Shown here piece by piece: positions 1 to 6,830 of a DNA stretch of 42,319 nt; within the stretch, counting starts at the first letter, position 1; the number at the start of each line of letters is the position of its first letter. The notes under the pieces were generated by a model. It made no database searches and had not been told where the DNA came from. It saw only the letters and a list, made by a program, of their open reading frames with translations. The position numbers were made by a program, and so were the translations under genes. This DNA is from Candidatus Binatia bacterium (GTDB taxonomy: Bacteria > Desulfobacterota > Binatia > HRBIN30): positions 1-42,319 of the forward strand of contig DASVHW010000426.1 in assembly GCA_036382395.1 (NCBI GenBank), read 5' to 3'.

Positions 1-480
1 TTCGATACCCACGTAAATGTCCTCGGTGTTCTCGCGGAAGATGACCACGTCGATCAACTCCGGATGACGCACCGGGCTCGGGACGCCGCTGAAGTAACGC
101 ACCGGCCGCAGGCAGACGTAGAGGTCCAGGGTTTGTCGCAAGGCCACGTTGAGCGAGCGGATGCCACCGCCGATCGGCGTCGTCAGAGGCCCTTTAATGC
201 CGACCAGATGGTCCCTGAAGGCCGCAATGGTCTCATCGGGCAGCCAGTTGCCTGTCTGATTGAATGCCTTTTCGCCGGCCAGCACTTCCTTCCAAACGAT
301 GCTGCGCTTGCCGCCGTAGGCCTTCTGGACCGCGGCATCAAACACCATCTGGCTAGCGCGCCAGATATCCGGGCCGGTGCCGTCGCCTTCGATGAAGGGG
401 ATGATCGGATGATCGGGAACCTTGAGTTTCCCGTCCACGCTGCGGATGGATTCACCTGTGTGTGTCTTTGCCTCTGCCAT
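1..480 (-). CDS. icd: NADP-dependent isocitrate dehydrogenase, N-terminal part (runs off the left edge)
   Basis: Reading the minus strand from the ATG at 480 gives 160 uninterrupted codons to the window edge, so the C-terminal part lies outside. Icd oxidatively decarboxylates isocitrate to 2-oxoglutarate in the TCA cycle, making NADPH. The translation closely follows the E. coli-type enzyme: [14 protein letters not shown] near residue 25, [20 protein letters not shown] in the middle (substrate loop, including the serine that AceK phosphorylates in enteric bacteria), then [11 protein letters not shown] and [20 protein letters not shown] ribosome-binding site sits about 8 bases upstream of the ATG. 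It is transcribed divergently from the antiporter gene. Identity is seen directly from motifs; whether the serine is regulated by phosphorylation here is unknown, since no aceK is visible. Confidence 0.95.
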   Translation of the reverse strand, partial: MAEAKTHTGESIRSVDGKLKVPDHPIIPFIEGDGTGPDIWRASQMVFDAAVQKAYGGKRSIVWKEVLAGEKAFNQTGNWLPDETIAAFRDHLVGIKGPLTTPIGGGIRSLNVALRQTLDLYVCLRPVRYFSGVPSPVRHPELIDVVIFRENTEDIYVGIE

Positions 481-691
481 AAGTGATCGCCTCGATCCTG
501 TAGTAGTGACCGCGCCGTCCCGCCAGGGCGGGCGCGCAGCCCGCCGCACCGTATCTCAAATGCGAACCAAAGTGTAGTTGCGCCGAAGCAGCTCCGGAGC
601 TGCGTTTGCTCAGGCCGCCGGGAATCGATAAGCAAGGATCGCTAGCGTAGTGGTAGTGGTTTCCGATCGCGAGGTCGTGGTCTTGAAAGTG
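481..691. promoter_or_regulatory. Divergent intergenic region icd / antiporter with two hairpins
   Basis: About 210 bases separate the divergent icd and antiporter starts. It contains a GC hairpin CCCGCC-AG-GGCGGG at 519-532 and a perfect 16-base palindrome, GCAGCTCCGGAGCTGC, at 588-603. Either could be an operator or a transcription barrier between the two leaders. No convincing sigma-70 promoter was read, and no small ORF in it looks real. Confidence 0.4.
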
Positions 692-2023
692 ATGCTCCCG
701 CCGAAGGGCGTTCTGGCCATCGGGCTGGCCGTCGCCATGTCCGTCGTGACACCTGCGTTTGCCGAGCCTGCGGGTAGTGCGCACGCCAATCCGGTTGCAC
801 CAGTCCTGGTCACACTCATCGTTCTCCTGCTCGCCGCCAAATTGGGAGGCGACGTTTTTGAGCGGCTGGGCCAACCGGCAGTTCTTGGCGAGCTTCTGTT
901 CGGGGTGGTGCTGGGGAATCTCAACTTGGTGGGTTACGAGCACCTGACGTATCTCAAGCACGATCAAGCGCTGCAAGTGTTTGCCGAGCTGGGGGTCATC
1001 CTCTTGCTCTTCGAGATCGGTCTCGAAACGAACGTACGGGATATGCTTTCCGTCGGGCCGTCGTCGGCGCTCGTTGCCCTCCTGGGCGTGATTGTCCCCA
1101 TCATTCTCGGTCTCGGTACCAGCTTCATGTTCCATCCGGAGCAATCGATTTACCTGCACGTTTTCATCGGTGCCACCTTGTGCGCGACCAGCGTCGGCGT
1201 GACGGCGCGCGTCTTGCGAGATCTCGGTTGCATTCAGAGGCGGGAGTCACGGATCGTGCTGGGCGCGGCGGTGATCGACGATGTGCTGGGGTTGATCGTT
1301 CTGGCCACGTTGACCGGCGTCATTGCGGCGGCCCAGGGCGACGGGCCGGGGCTCTCGCTTGGCATGCTGGCGGCCATCGCCGGCAAGGCGCTGGCCTTTG
1401 TCTTCGGCGCGGTCACCATCGGTTATTTCCTTTCGCCGCGACTGCTGGCAGTGGCGGCACGTTTTCGGGTACAGGGCATGCTCCTCACGACGGCGCTGTT
1501 GATATGCTTCCTGCTCTCGTATCTCGCCGATCGGCTTGGCCTCGCACCCATCGTCGGCGCGTTCGCTGCCGGCCTGATCATCGAGCCACGGCACGCAGAA
1601 GTCTTCCGCGAACGCGGTGTGCCCGCGCTGCATCAGCTGTTCAATCCGCTGGTGGCTTTTCTAGCCCCGCTCTTTTTCGTGCGCATGGGGTTGCTGGTCG
1701 ATCTGCGGGTTCTCGGCGATGTGTCGGTACTGGGATTCGCCGCGGTGCTCACCGCCGCGGCCATCATCGGCAAGCAGGCGTGCGCGCTGGGAGTGCTGGA
1801 ACATGGCCTCGACCGACTCTCCGTTGGCCTCGGGATGATTCCCCGTGGCGAGGTGGGGTTGATTTTCGCCAACATCGGTGCGGCCATGACACTCAGCGGG
1901 GCACCGGTCATCGGTGCAGAGCAGTTGTCCGCCGTGGTGATCATGGTCATGGTCACGACGCTGGTCACGCCGCCGCTGCTGCGTTGGTCGCTGAGCCGCC
2001 AAGGCTCAGCTGCCGGTCACTGA
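692..2023 (+). CDS. Cation:proton antiporter, CPA2 (KefB/NapA-like) membrane domain
   Basis: A 443-residue polytopic inner-membrane protein of the Na+/H+ exchanger fold, expected to exchange K+ or Na+ for protons. It begins with a signal-like segment (residues 1-25, ending PAFA-EP), followed by roughly 12 hydrophobic helices. Typical CPA2 stretches are GQPAVLGELLFGVVLG, LLLFEIGLETN, AVIDDVLGLIVLA (the paired acidic residues of the ion site) and IPRGEVGLIFANIG. It ends after the last helix, with no RCK/TrkA-N nucleotide-binding domain as in KefB/KefC. The start is uncertain: the ATG at 692 has a poor ribosome-binding site, whereas an in-frame TTG at 683 lies 8 bases after GAGG. It is followed at 10 bases by the LmbE-like gene, so the two are probably co-transcribed. 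Ion specificity cannot be read from the sequence. Confidence 0.88.
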   Translation: MLPPKGVLAIGLAVAMSVVTPAFAEPAGSAHANPVAPVLVTLIVLLLAAKLGGDVFERLGQPAVLGELLFGVVLGNLNLVGYEHLTYLKHDQALQVFAELGVILLLFEIGLETNVRDMLSVGPSSALVALLGVIVPIILGLGTSFMFHPEQSIYLHVFIGATLCATSVGVTARVLRDLGCIQRRESRIVLGAAVIDDVLGLIVLATLTGVIAAAQGDGPGLSLGMLAAIAGKALAFVFGAVTIGYFLSPRLLAVAARFRVQGMLLTTALLICFLLSYLADRLGLAPIVGAFAAGLIIEPRHAEVFRERGVPALHQLFNPLVAFLAPLFFVRMGLLVDLRVLGDVSVLGFAAVLTAAAIIGKQACALGVLEHGLDRLSVGLGMIPRGEVGLIFANIGAAMTLSGAPVIGAEQLSAVVIMVMVTTLVTPPLLRWSLSRQGSAAGH

Positions 2024-2033
2024 AGGGCTTTGG

Positions 2034-3128
2034 ATGCTTGATCGAACCGGTTCGTCGGACACGCCACCACACACGGCAGCACCGTCCCTACGGTTCAAGT
2101 GCGTCGGATGGTTGGCGGGGATGTTAGCGGCATTCGCCGGAGTGGGAGTGAGCTTGGCGGCGACCGTTCCGGCTGCTCTCGCTGTGGCTGCGGGCGAACG
2201 CCTTCTCGTTGTCGCGCCGCATCCCGATGACGAGACCCTTGGGGCGGGCGGTCTCATCCAGCGCGTCCTTGAGCGTAATGGTACGGTGCGTGTCGTGCTC
2301 GTGACGGCCGGTGACGGATACGTCGAGGCGGTGGCGCATGAGACCGGGTTGCCGCGGCCACGGCCATCGCAGTACATCGCTTACGGTGAACGGCGCCTGC
2401 GGGAAGCGCGCGCCGCCGTGAGGGAGCTCGGCACCGACCGGATGCGCCTGCAGGTGTTGGGGTTCCCCGACGGCGGGCTCGCATCGCTTCTACACGCGCA
2501 CTGGCGGCGGACCCACTCGGAGCGTTCGAGCACGACCGGTGTCTCTGAACCGCCCTATCCCGAGGCACTCGACCCCGACGTTGCCTATGATGGCGCCGAC
2601 CTGCGCCGGGAGTTGCTGCGCCTGGTGCGCGAGACCCATCCCACGATGGTGGCGTTGCCGCATCCGTTCGACAGGCATCCGGACCACCGCGCCACCGGGC
2701 TGTTCACGCTCCTAGCCATTGGCGATTGGGCGGGTGAGGCCGCAAAACCGCGGGCGCCGCTCCCGCGCCTGCTGGCCTACCTCGTACACTGGCCTGATTG
2801 GCCGCCTGGTTGGAACGCTGCGACACCGCTGCCCGATGCGGCCAAGGCGGCGCTCGAGCTCCCGCCGACTCTCCCGGTGCGCGACGGCACGCGAACGGAT
2901 CTGGCGCTCTCGGACGCGGAGGTCGCGGCGAAACGTGCCGCCCTCGCCAGGCATGAGAGTCAGCAGGAGCAAACGGCCAGGTTTCTGGCGGCGTTCGTGC
3001 GGCATACCGAGCCGTTCGTGCTGCTCACGGCAGCCACGCTTCGGGAAGTCGGGCATATGATCGAGCAATCCGCGGGCACCGAACAGAGCTTGTACAGGCC
3101 GCAGGATCGCGGCACGCCGAGCCCCTGA
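2034..3128 (+). CDS. LmbE/PIG-L family deacetylase, membrane-anchored or exported
   Basis: A 364-residue member of the LmbE/PIG-L family, zinc enzymes that remove N-acetyl groups from glucosamine-containing substrates (GlcNAc-PI, mycothiol or bacillithiol precursors, antibiotics). The metal site is intact: VVAPHPDDETLGAGG at residues 59-73 (His-Pro-Asp-Asp) and a later RHPDHRATG near residue 213. Residues about 24-53 form a hydrophobic signal or anchor segment before the catalytic domain, so the enzyme likely acts outside the cytoplasm, unlike mycothiol-type deacetylases. GAAGG lies 8 bases before the ATG. It sits between the antiporter and the DUF488 gene with 10-base gaps on each side. The substrate is unknown; a role on envelope glycans is inference from the N-terminal segment. 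Confidence 0.85.
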   Translation: MLDRTGSSDTPPHTAAPSLRFKCVGWLAGMLAAFAGVGVSLAATVPAALAVAAGERLLVVAPHPDDETLGAGGLIQRVLERNGTVRVVLVTAGDGYVEAVAHETGLPRPRPSQYIAYGERRLREARAAVRELGTDRMRLQVLGFPDGGLASLLHAHWRRTHSERSSTTGVSEPPYPEALDPDVAYDGADLRRELLRLVRETHPTMVALPHPFDRHPDHRATGLFTLLAIGDWAGEAAKPRAPLPRLLAYLVHWPDWPPGWNAATPLPDAAKAALELPPTLPVRDGTRTDLALSDAEVAAKRAALARHESQQEQTARFLAAFVRHTEPFVLLTAATLREVGHMIEQSAGTEQSLYRPQDRGTPSP

Positions 3129-3138
3129 GGTGGTCTTG

Positions 3139-3678
3139 ATGACGCTCTACACTGTCGGCCACTCCAACCGGGCTCTCGATGCGTTCATCGAACTCGTGGA
3201 AGCGCACGCAGTGCGGTGTATTGCCGACGTGCGTGCCTTCCCATCCTCCCGCCGCTGGCCGCACTTCAACCGGGAGCCGCTGGCGGCGGCGTTGGGCGCA
3301 CACGGGGTTGCCTATGAATGGATTCCGCTGCTCGGGGGCCGGCGGCACGGCCTGCCGCGGGCAGATTCGCCGCATACGGCGTGGACCGTCGCGGGCTTCC
3401 GTCATTACGCCGATTACATGGACACCGCACAGTTTTCCCAGGGACTCGACCAGTTGCTGGCACTCGCACAGGCGCAACGCACCGCGTGCATGTGCGCCGA
3501 GGCGCTCTACTGGCGTTGCCACCGCCGCCTGATCGCCGACGCCGTCGTCGTCCGCGGGCACCAGGTCCTGCACATCGAGAGTTCGACCCGTCTCGTCGAG
3601 CATCGCCTGCCCGACTTCGCCCGCATGGTGGAGGGGCGGCTCATCTATAATGGCGGCACGCAGTTGGAGATGGGGTGA
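3139..3678 (+). CDS. DUF488 family protein
   Basis: A 179-residue cytosolic protein of the DUF488 family, whose biochemical role is not established. Hallmarks are the N-terminal LYTVGHSNRALDAFIELV, the IADVRAFPSSRRWPHFN segment, and the conserved CMCAEALYWRCHRRLIAD block with its Cys-Ala-Glu and Cys-His-Arg signature. The ATG at 3139 is preferred over an in-frame GTG at 3130 because GAGG (3127-3130) lies 8 bases ahead of it. It is the last gene of the apparent antiporter-deacetylase-DUF488 transcription unit. No substrate can be proposed from the sequence. Confidence 0.85.
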   Translation: MTLYTVGHSNRALDAFIELVEAHAVRCIADVRAFPSSRRWPHFNREPLAAALGAHGVAYEWIPLLGGRRHGLPRADSPHTAWTVAGFRHYADYMDTAQFSQGLDQLLALAQAQRTACMCAEALYWRCHRRLIADAVVVRGHQVLHIESSTRLVEHRLPDFARMVEGRLIYNGGTQLEMG

Positions 3679-3721
3679 GGGGCGGGGCGACAGATCTGAC
3701 CGCCTCGCCGCAGCGCATTGA

Positions 3722-3758
3722 TTGCACTCAGGACGCCAGATTGACTAATGTTAGCTAA
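3722..3758 (+). promoter_or_regulatory. Predicted promoter and operator of the first toxin-antitoxin pair
   Basis: A sigma-70-like promoter can be read as TTGCAC (3722-3727), an 18-base spacer and TAATGT (3746-3751). It is followed immediately by a perfect 8-base palindrome, TTAGCTAA (3751-3758), where transcription would begin. Antitoxins of this kind normally repress their own promoter through short dyads at this position. The assignment is inference. Confidence 0.4.
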
Positions 3759-3782
3759 GGCAATATGCGTATGCTTATGGAC

Positions 3783-4013
3783 ATGGTGAACGTCCACGAG
3801 GCCAAGACGCACCTGTCGCGGCTGCTCGCTCGTGTCTCGCGCGGCGAGGAGATCGTGATCGCCAAAGATGGTCAACCGGTGGCCAAGCTCATCGCGGTCT
3901 CAGCGCGTGAACGAAAGCCCGGCCGACTGAAAGGGCGCATCCGCATCGGCAAGGACTTCGACGCGCCTCTGCCGAATGCGATCGCGAAAGCATTCGGCAT
4001 CAGGACGAAGTGA
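3783..4013 (+). CDS. Phd/YefM family antitoxin
   Basis: A 76-residue antitoxin, expected to neutralise the PIN toxin encoded immediately downstream and to repress the operon. The N-terminal VNVHEAKTHLSRLLARVSRG matches the Phd/YefM DNA-binding fold, followed by EEIVIAKDGQPVAKLIAV. The basic C-terminal half, with an RLKGRIRIGKDFDAPLP segment, is the typical toxin-binding tail that ends in a D-x-PLP motif. Four in-frame ATGs occur (3765, 3771, 3777, 3783); the last is chosen because the family usually starts M-x-V-N-x-HEAK, but an upstream ATG is possible. Its stop overlaps the toxin GTG. A Phd-type antitoxin with a PIN toxin is a common pairing. Confidence 0.85.
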   Translation: MVNVHEAKTHLSRLLARVSRGEEIVIAKDGQPVAKLIAVSARERKPGRLKGRIRIGKDFDAPLPNAIAKAFGIRTK

Positions 4014-4390
4014 GGTTGTTGCTGGACACGCACGCGTTCCTGTGGTGGCTCAGCGACGACCGCAAGCTGTCCATAGCAGCGCGCGACGCGATTCGCGATC
4101 CGCACGTGATCGTACACGTGAGCGCGGCAAGCATCTGGGAGATCGCCATCAAGGCGAAGCTCGGACGGCTTGGCGTACGAGACGGCGACCTGGCGGCCGA
4201 GATTGAGGCGAATGGGTTTGCCGAGTTGGCGATCACCTCGCGTCACGCGCAGAGTGCAGGCGCATTGCCCCGACATCACGATGATCCGTTCGACCGCATG
4301 CTCATCGCGCAAGCGCAGATGGAGGATCTGGTCGTCGTCACGCACGACCGCAGGTTTCGTTGCTACGACGTGCAGCTCCTGGCGACATGA
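4010..4390 (+). CDS. PIN-domain toxin, VapC type
   Basis: A 126-residue PIN-domain ribonuclease and toxin of a type II system; VapC relatives cleave tRNA or rRNA. The acidic metal-binding residues are all present: D6 in LLLDTHAFLWWL, E44 in SIWEIAIKAKLG, D92/D95 in DDPFDRMLIAQA and D113 in VVTHDRRF. The start is the GTG at 4010, which overlaps the antitoxin stop in a GTGA arrangement and implies translational coupling. It belongs to the subgroup with HAFLWW and DPFDRML signatures. The residues suggest an active enzyme. The RNA target cannot be inferred. Confidence 0.9.
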   Translation: MRLLLDTHAFLWWLSDDRKLSIAARDAIRDPHVIVHVSAASIWEIAIKAKLGRLGVRDGDLAAEIEANGFAELAITSRHAQSAGALPRHHDDPFDRMLIAQAQMEDLVVVTHDRRFRCYDVQLLAT

Positions 4391-4397
4391 CGGCGAA

Positions 4398-4415
4398 GCA
4401 CCTCGGCCGAGGTGC
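4398..4415. terminator. 18-base perfect palindrome just after the toxin gene
   Basis: GCACCTCGGCCGAGGTGC is a perfect palindrome starting 8 bases after the PIN toxin stop. It could fold into a short GC hairpin in the transcript, but no run of T follows, so it is at most a weak or factor-assisted terminator. From 4416 to 4520 no gene or repeat was recognised. Confidence 0.4.
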
Positions 4416-4523
4416 GGCAGGGGCGCCGGTGAAACGGCCTTCATCGCGGCAGCACGGTGGGACAGCGAGAACACGGTTGAGACAGATGGAACCTACGGTA
4501 ATACGTGTGAGTCAGGAATGTTG

Positions 4524-4580
4524 CCCAGCGGTTGAAACCGCGGCTACGAGAAGCGCAAAGTCCGCCTCCGCGGACTCCGC
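4524..4580. repeat. Left double-hairpin REP-like element flanking the transposase
   Basis: Two palindromes 17 bases apart: GCGGTTGAAACCGC at 4528-4541 (6-base stem) and AGTCCGCCTCCGCGGACT at 4559-4576 (7-base stem, CTCC loop). The same two hairpins, with the same 17-base spacer matching at 14 of 17 positions, recur in inverted orientation at 5045-5102 beyond the transposase. This is the organisation of REP elements mobilised by RAYT (REP-associated tyrosine transposase) proteins. Confidence 0.85.
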
Positions 4581-4598
4581 ACGGAGAAGGGAGACAGG

Positions 4599-5030
4599 AT
4601 GCGTAGCCGCTTCACCCAACTTTACTTGCACAGCGTCTGGGCAACGTGGGACCGGATGCCGTTGCTGGTCCCCGCGATCGAACAGACGGTGTACGCCGCA
4701 GTCCTCGCGAAATGTCGTCAACTCGACTGTGAGCCCCTGGCCATCGGTGGCATGGCGGACCACGTGCATCTGTTGGTCCGCTTCCCCACGACGTTGACCG
4801 TGGCAGACCTCGTTAAGGAGGTGAAGGGGGCTACTTCGCATCTGGTGACTCACGAAATGCCGGGAGAGCTTTTCAAGTGGCAAGGGTCCTACGGTGCATT
4901 CACGGTCAGCAAGGAGTTGGTGCCCCAGCTCAGAGCCTACATAGAAGGCCAGAAACAACATCACGGTAGCGGTGGAATCGTGGAGGAGTGGGAGCGCACC
5001 GCCGCCACGGTGAACGGACGATTGAAATGA
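4599..5030 (+). CDS. tnpA: REP-associated tyrosine transposase (IS200/IS605 TnpA-like, RAYT)
   Basis: A 143-residue Y1 HUH single-strand transposase. The HUH motif is H55-V-H57 in GGMADHVHLLVRFP, and the candidate nucleophile is Y114 in LRAYIEGQKQHH, followed by Q118. WQGSYGAFTVS precedes it, as in IS200-family proteins. GGGAG lies just ahead of the ATG. There is no accessory tnpB. The gene is framed by two inverted copies of a double-hairpin repeat (4524-4580 and 5045-5102), which marks it as a RAYT that moves or maintains REP sequences rather than a simple IS200. All catalytic residues are present, so the protein could be active. The unit separates the toxin-antitoxin pair from a WYL regulator remnant. 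Confidence 0.88.
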   Translation: MRSRFTQLYLHSVWATWDRMPLLVPAIEQTVYAAVLAKCRQLDCEPLAIGGMADHVHLLVRFPTTLTVADLVKEVKGATSHLVTHEMPGELFKWQGSYGAFTVSKELVPQLRAYIEGQKQHHGSGGIVEEWERTAATVNGRLK

Positions 5031-5044
5031 ATCGTGAGGGCCTT

Positions 5045-5102
5045 GCAAAGTCCGCGGAGGCGGACTTCGTGCCTCTCGTAGCCGCGGTTTCAACCGCCGG
5101 GC
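5045..5102. repeat. Right double-hairpin REP-like element, inverted copy
   Basis: Palindromes AGTCCGCGGAGGCGGACT (5049-5066) and GCGGTTTCAACCGC (5084-5097), separated by 17 bases. It is the reverse complement of the left element with a few substitutions, mostly in the spacer, while both stems are perfectly preserved. Selection on hairpin structure is the simplest explanation. Confidence 0.85.
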
Positions 5103-5201
5103 TACTTATTCTCAGCGGCGATCTCTTCCAAGAAACGCCATTTGCCTCGGCGGCGCAATAAGCTGGGATGATACGCACGAAAACTGAGCGTAGGAAGGCC
5201 G

Positions 5202-5357
5202 CCGTCTACAATCCGGGTCCGCGGAACCACCGAACTGGCGAGCTGGATTCTCAGCCTCGGGCCGTATGTGAAGGTGCTGCGGCCGCTCGATCTGCGGTAG
5301 CAGGTCGCCGAGTTGCTGGCGAACGCGGCAGAGATCTACCGCGGGCGGCAGCGGTGA
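5202..5357 (+). pseudogene. Decayed C-terminal fragment of a WYL-domain transcriptional regulator
   Basis: One frame reads STIRVRGTTELASWILSLG, then PYVKVLRPLDLR, an in-frame TAG at 5298-5300, then QVAELLANAAEIYRGRQR and a TGA at 5355. This matches the conserved C-terminus of WYL-domain (YobV/DeoR-like) regulators, where a tpeLarwllsfG block precedes a P-x-LR-x-x-va-x-x-l-x-x-a-x-x-Y tail. The N-terminal HTH and the WYL core are missing, and the fragment begins about 100 bases from the right REP element. It is therefore a remnant, perhaps truncated by insertion or deletion around the RAYT unit. Recognition rests on one short segment, so it is moderately secure. Confidence 0.6.
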
Positions 5358-5384
5358 AGACGGCGACCAGCGACGGCCGCCCTG

Positions 5385-6827
5385 CTAACCTGGGAACAGC
5401 CGAGCGAACACCAACTCCGCCGCCAGCTCGCCGCTGTGGATGCAGTCGGGGATGCCGACGCCGCGGTAGGCGTTGCCGGCAACCGCCAGGCCCGGGTGCT
5501 GCGCCAGAGACGTATCGATGCGGGCCATGCGTTCGAGATGGCCGACGCGGTACTGCGGCATCGCCTGTGCGTGCCGGTGAATGCGCCTCAGCAGCGGCTC
5601 GCTGGTGATGTGAAGCAATTCGCGTAGCTCGCGGCGCACGCTCTCGACCATGGCCGTATCGTCCTGCTCGAACAGGTTCTGCTGCATGGCGCCGCCGACA
5701 AAGCAGCGCACCAACGCGTGACCCTCGGGCGCGCGACCCGGGTACTTCATGCTGCTGTACGTGCAGGCTACGATGGAACGTGCTTCCACCAGCGGCACCA
5801 CGAAGCCGAACCCATCGAGCCTGCCGGGAATGTGGTCATTGCGATATGCCAGGCTCACGGTTGCCGAGGACGCGTACGGGATGCCGCGCAGTTCGTCCGC
5901 CAGACGCGGATCGAGGTCGGCCACGAAACGCGCGCTCTGATGCGCCGGGGTAGCCAACACTACCGCATCGGCCTCGACCGTATCGCCTTGGGAGGTCGTA
6001 AGTTTCCAGGTTTGTTCTCGCCGCAGCGAGGAGACCGCTGATCCCAGCCGCACCGCGCCTTCCGGCAAGCGTTGCGCCAGCGCATCGACGAGGCTCTGCA
6101 TGCCGTCGTCGACGCTGACGAACAAGCTCCAGCGCGCGCCGCTCATGGCACGGGCCGCGGCGGGAGCGCGCCGCTGCGCCGTCCACATCGCCCAGATCAC
6201 GCTGCGCGACTTGCGTTCCATCTCCAGAAAGCGCGGCATGGTGGCGGCCAGGCTCAGATCGTCCGGGTCCGCCGTGTAGATGCCGCCGACCAGCGGCTGC
6301 GCCACGCGTTCCAACGCCTGGCGGCCGAGCCGGCGGCTTACGAAAGAACCCAGGCTCTCATCGCTGCGTTGCGGGCCACGCGGTAGCAACAGGTCCATCG
6401 CCATGCGCAACTTGCCGGGCCAGGTAAACAGGCGCGTCACCACCAGCGGCCAGAACTGCGTCGGGGCCAGTAGCAAGAATCCATCCGGCAGCGAATGCAG
6501 CCTGCCGTTGTGCACCACGTAAGTGCGCCGGTTCTCGTCCCGTGTCCGCACCAGCCGCGGCGTGAAGCCGATGCGCTCGCAGAGCTTGATCCCCCAGGGC
6601 TTCTCCGAGATGAACGAATCCGGGCCCGCCTCGATGACGAAGCCGTCCGTACGTTCGGTGCCGATGGCGCCCCCGAGACGCCGGCCCGCATCGAGAAGCG
6701 TCAGCTGCATCGGTTGCTGGCGCTCGCGCTGGCGTTCGCGGCTCAGCTCCATCAGTCGGTGCGCGGCAGCCAGACCGGCAATGCCGCCACCAACAACCGC
6801 AATGCGTCGTGTGTGTTCGCTTGCCAT
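5385..6827 (-). CDS. hemY: Oxygen-dependent protoporphyrinogen oxidase
   Basis: A 480-residue FAD enzyme that oxidises protoporphyrinogen IX (or coproporphyrinogen III in the Gram-positive route) by six electrons. A dinucleotide-binding motif, VVGGGIAGLAAAHRL, occupies residues 11-25, followed by DAGRRLGGAIGTE, and the family signature FVIEAGPDSFISEKPW comes next. QPLVGGIYTADPDDLS lies mid-protein and a second FAD contact, HPGLAVAGNAYRGVGIPDCI, is near the C-terminus. It is the last gene of hemE-hemH-hemY and starts 3 bases after the hemH stop, so it is probably translationally coupled. Its length is normal for the family. The hemE content points to the protoporphyrin route. The gene is often named hemG in databases although it is not the FMN flavodoxin type. 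Confidence 0.93.
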   Translation of the reverse strand: MASEHTRRIAVVGGGIAGLAAAHRLMELSRERQRERQQPMQLTLLDAGRRLGGAIGTERTDGFVIEAGPDSFISEKPWGIKLCERIGFTPRLVRTRDENRRTYVVHNGRLHSLPDGFLLLAPTQFWPLVVTRLFTWPGKLRMAMDLLLPRGPQRSDESLGSFVSRRLGRQALERVAQPLVGGIYTADPDDLSLAATMPRFLEMERKSRSVIWAMWTAQRRAPAAARAMSGARWSLFVSVDDGMQSLVDALAQRLPEGAVRLGSAVSSLRREQTWKLTTSQGDTVEADAVVLATPAHQSARFVADLDPRLADELRGIPYASSATVSLAYRNDHIPGRLDGFGFVVPLVEARSIVACTYSSMKYPGRAPEGHALVRCFVGGAMQQNLFEQDDTAMVESVRRELRELLHITSEPLLRRIHRHAQAMPQYRVGHLERMARIDTSLAQHPGLAVAGNAYRGVGIPDCIHSGELAAELVFARLFPG

Positions 6828-6830
6828 GCG

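Larger units (their letters stand above)
4524..5102. mobile_element. RAYT-REP unit (REPtron-like)
   Basis: A compact element: a double-hairpin repeat, the Y1 transposase gene and an inverted copy of the repeat. The ends are imperfect inverted repeats of about 57 bases. No target-site duplication was found, as expected for HUH transposases. Whether the whole unit or only the REP parts are mobile is not decidable from one copy. Confidence 0.75.

Noticed and set aside
5168-5608. Plus-strand open frame of 146 codons over the hemY end
   Set aside because: It is Arg/Pro/Gly-rich and partly antisense to hemY. The WYL remnant lies in a different frame.
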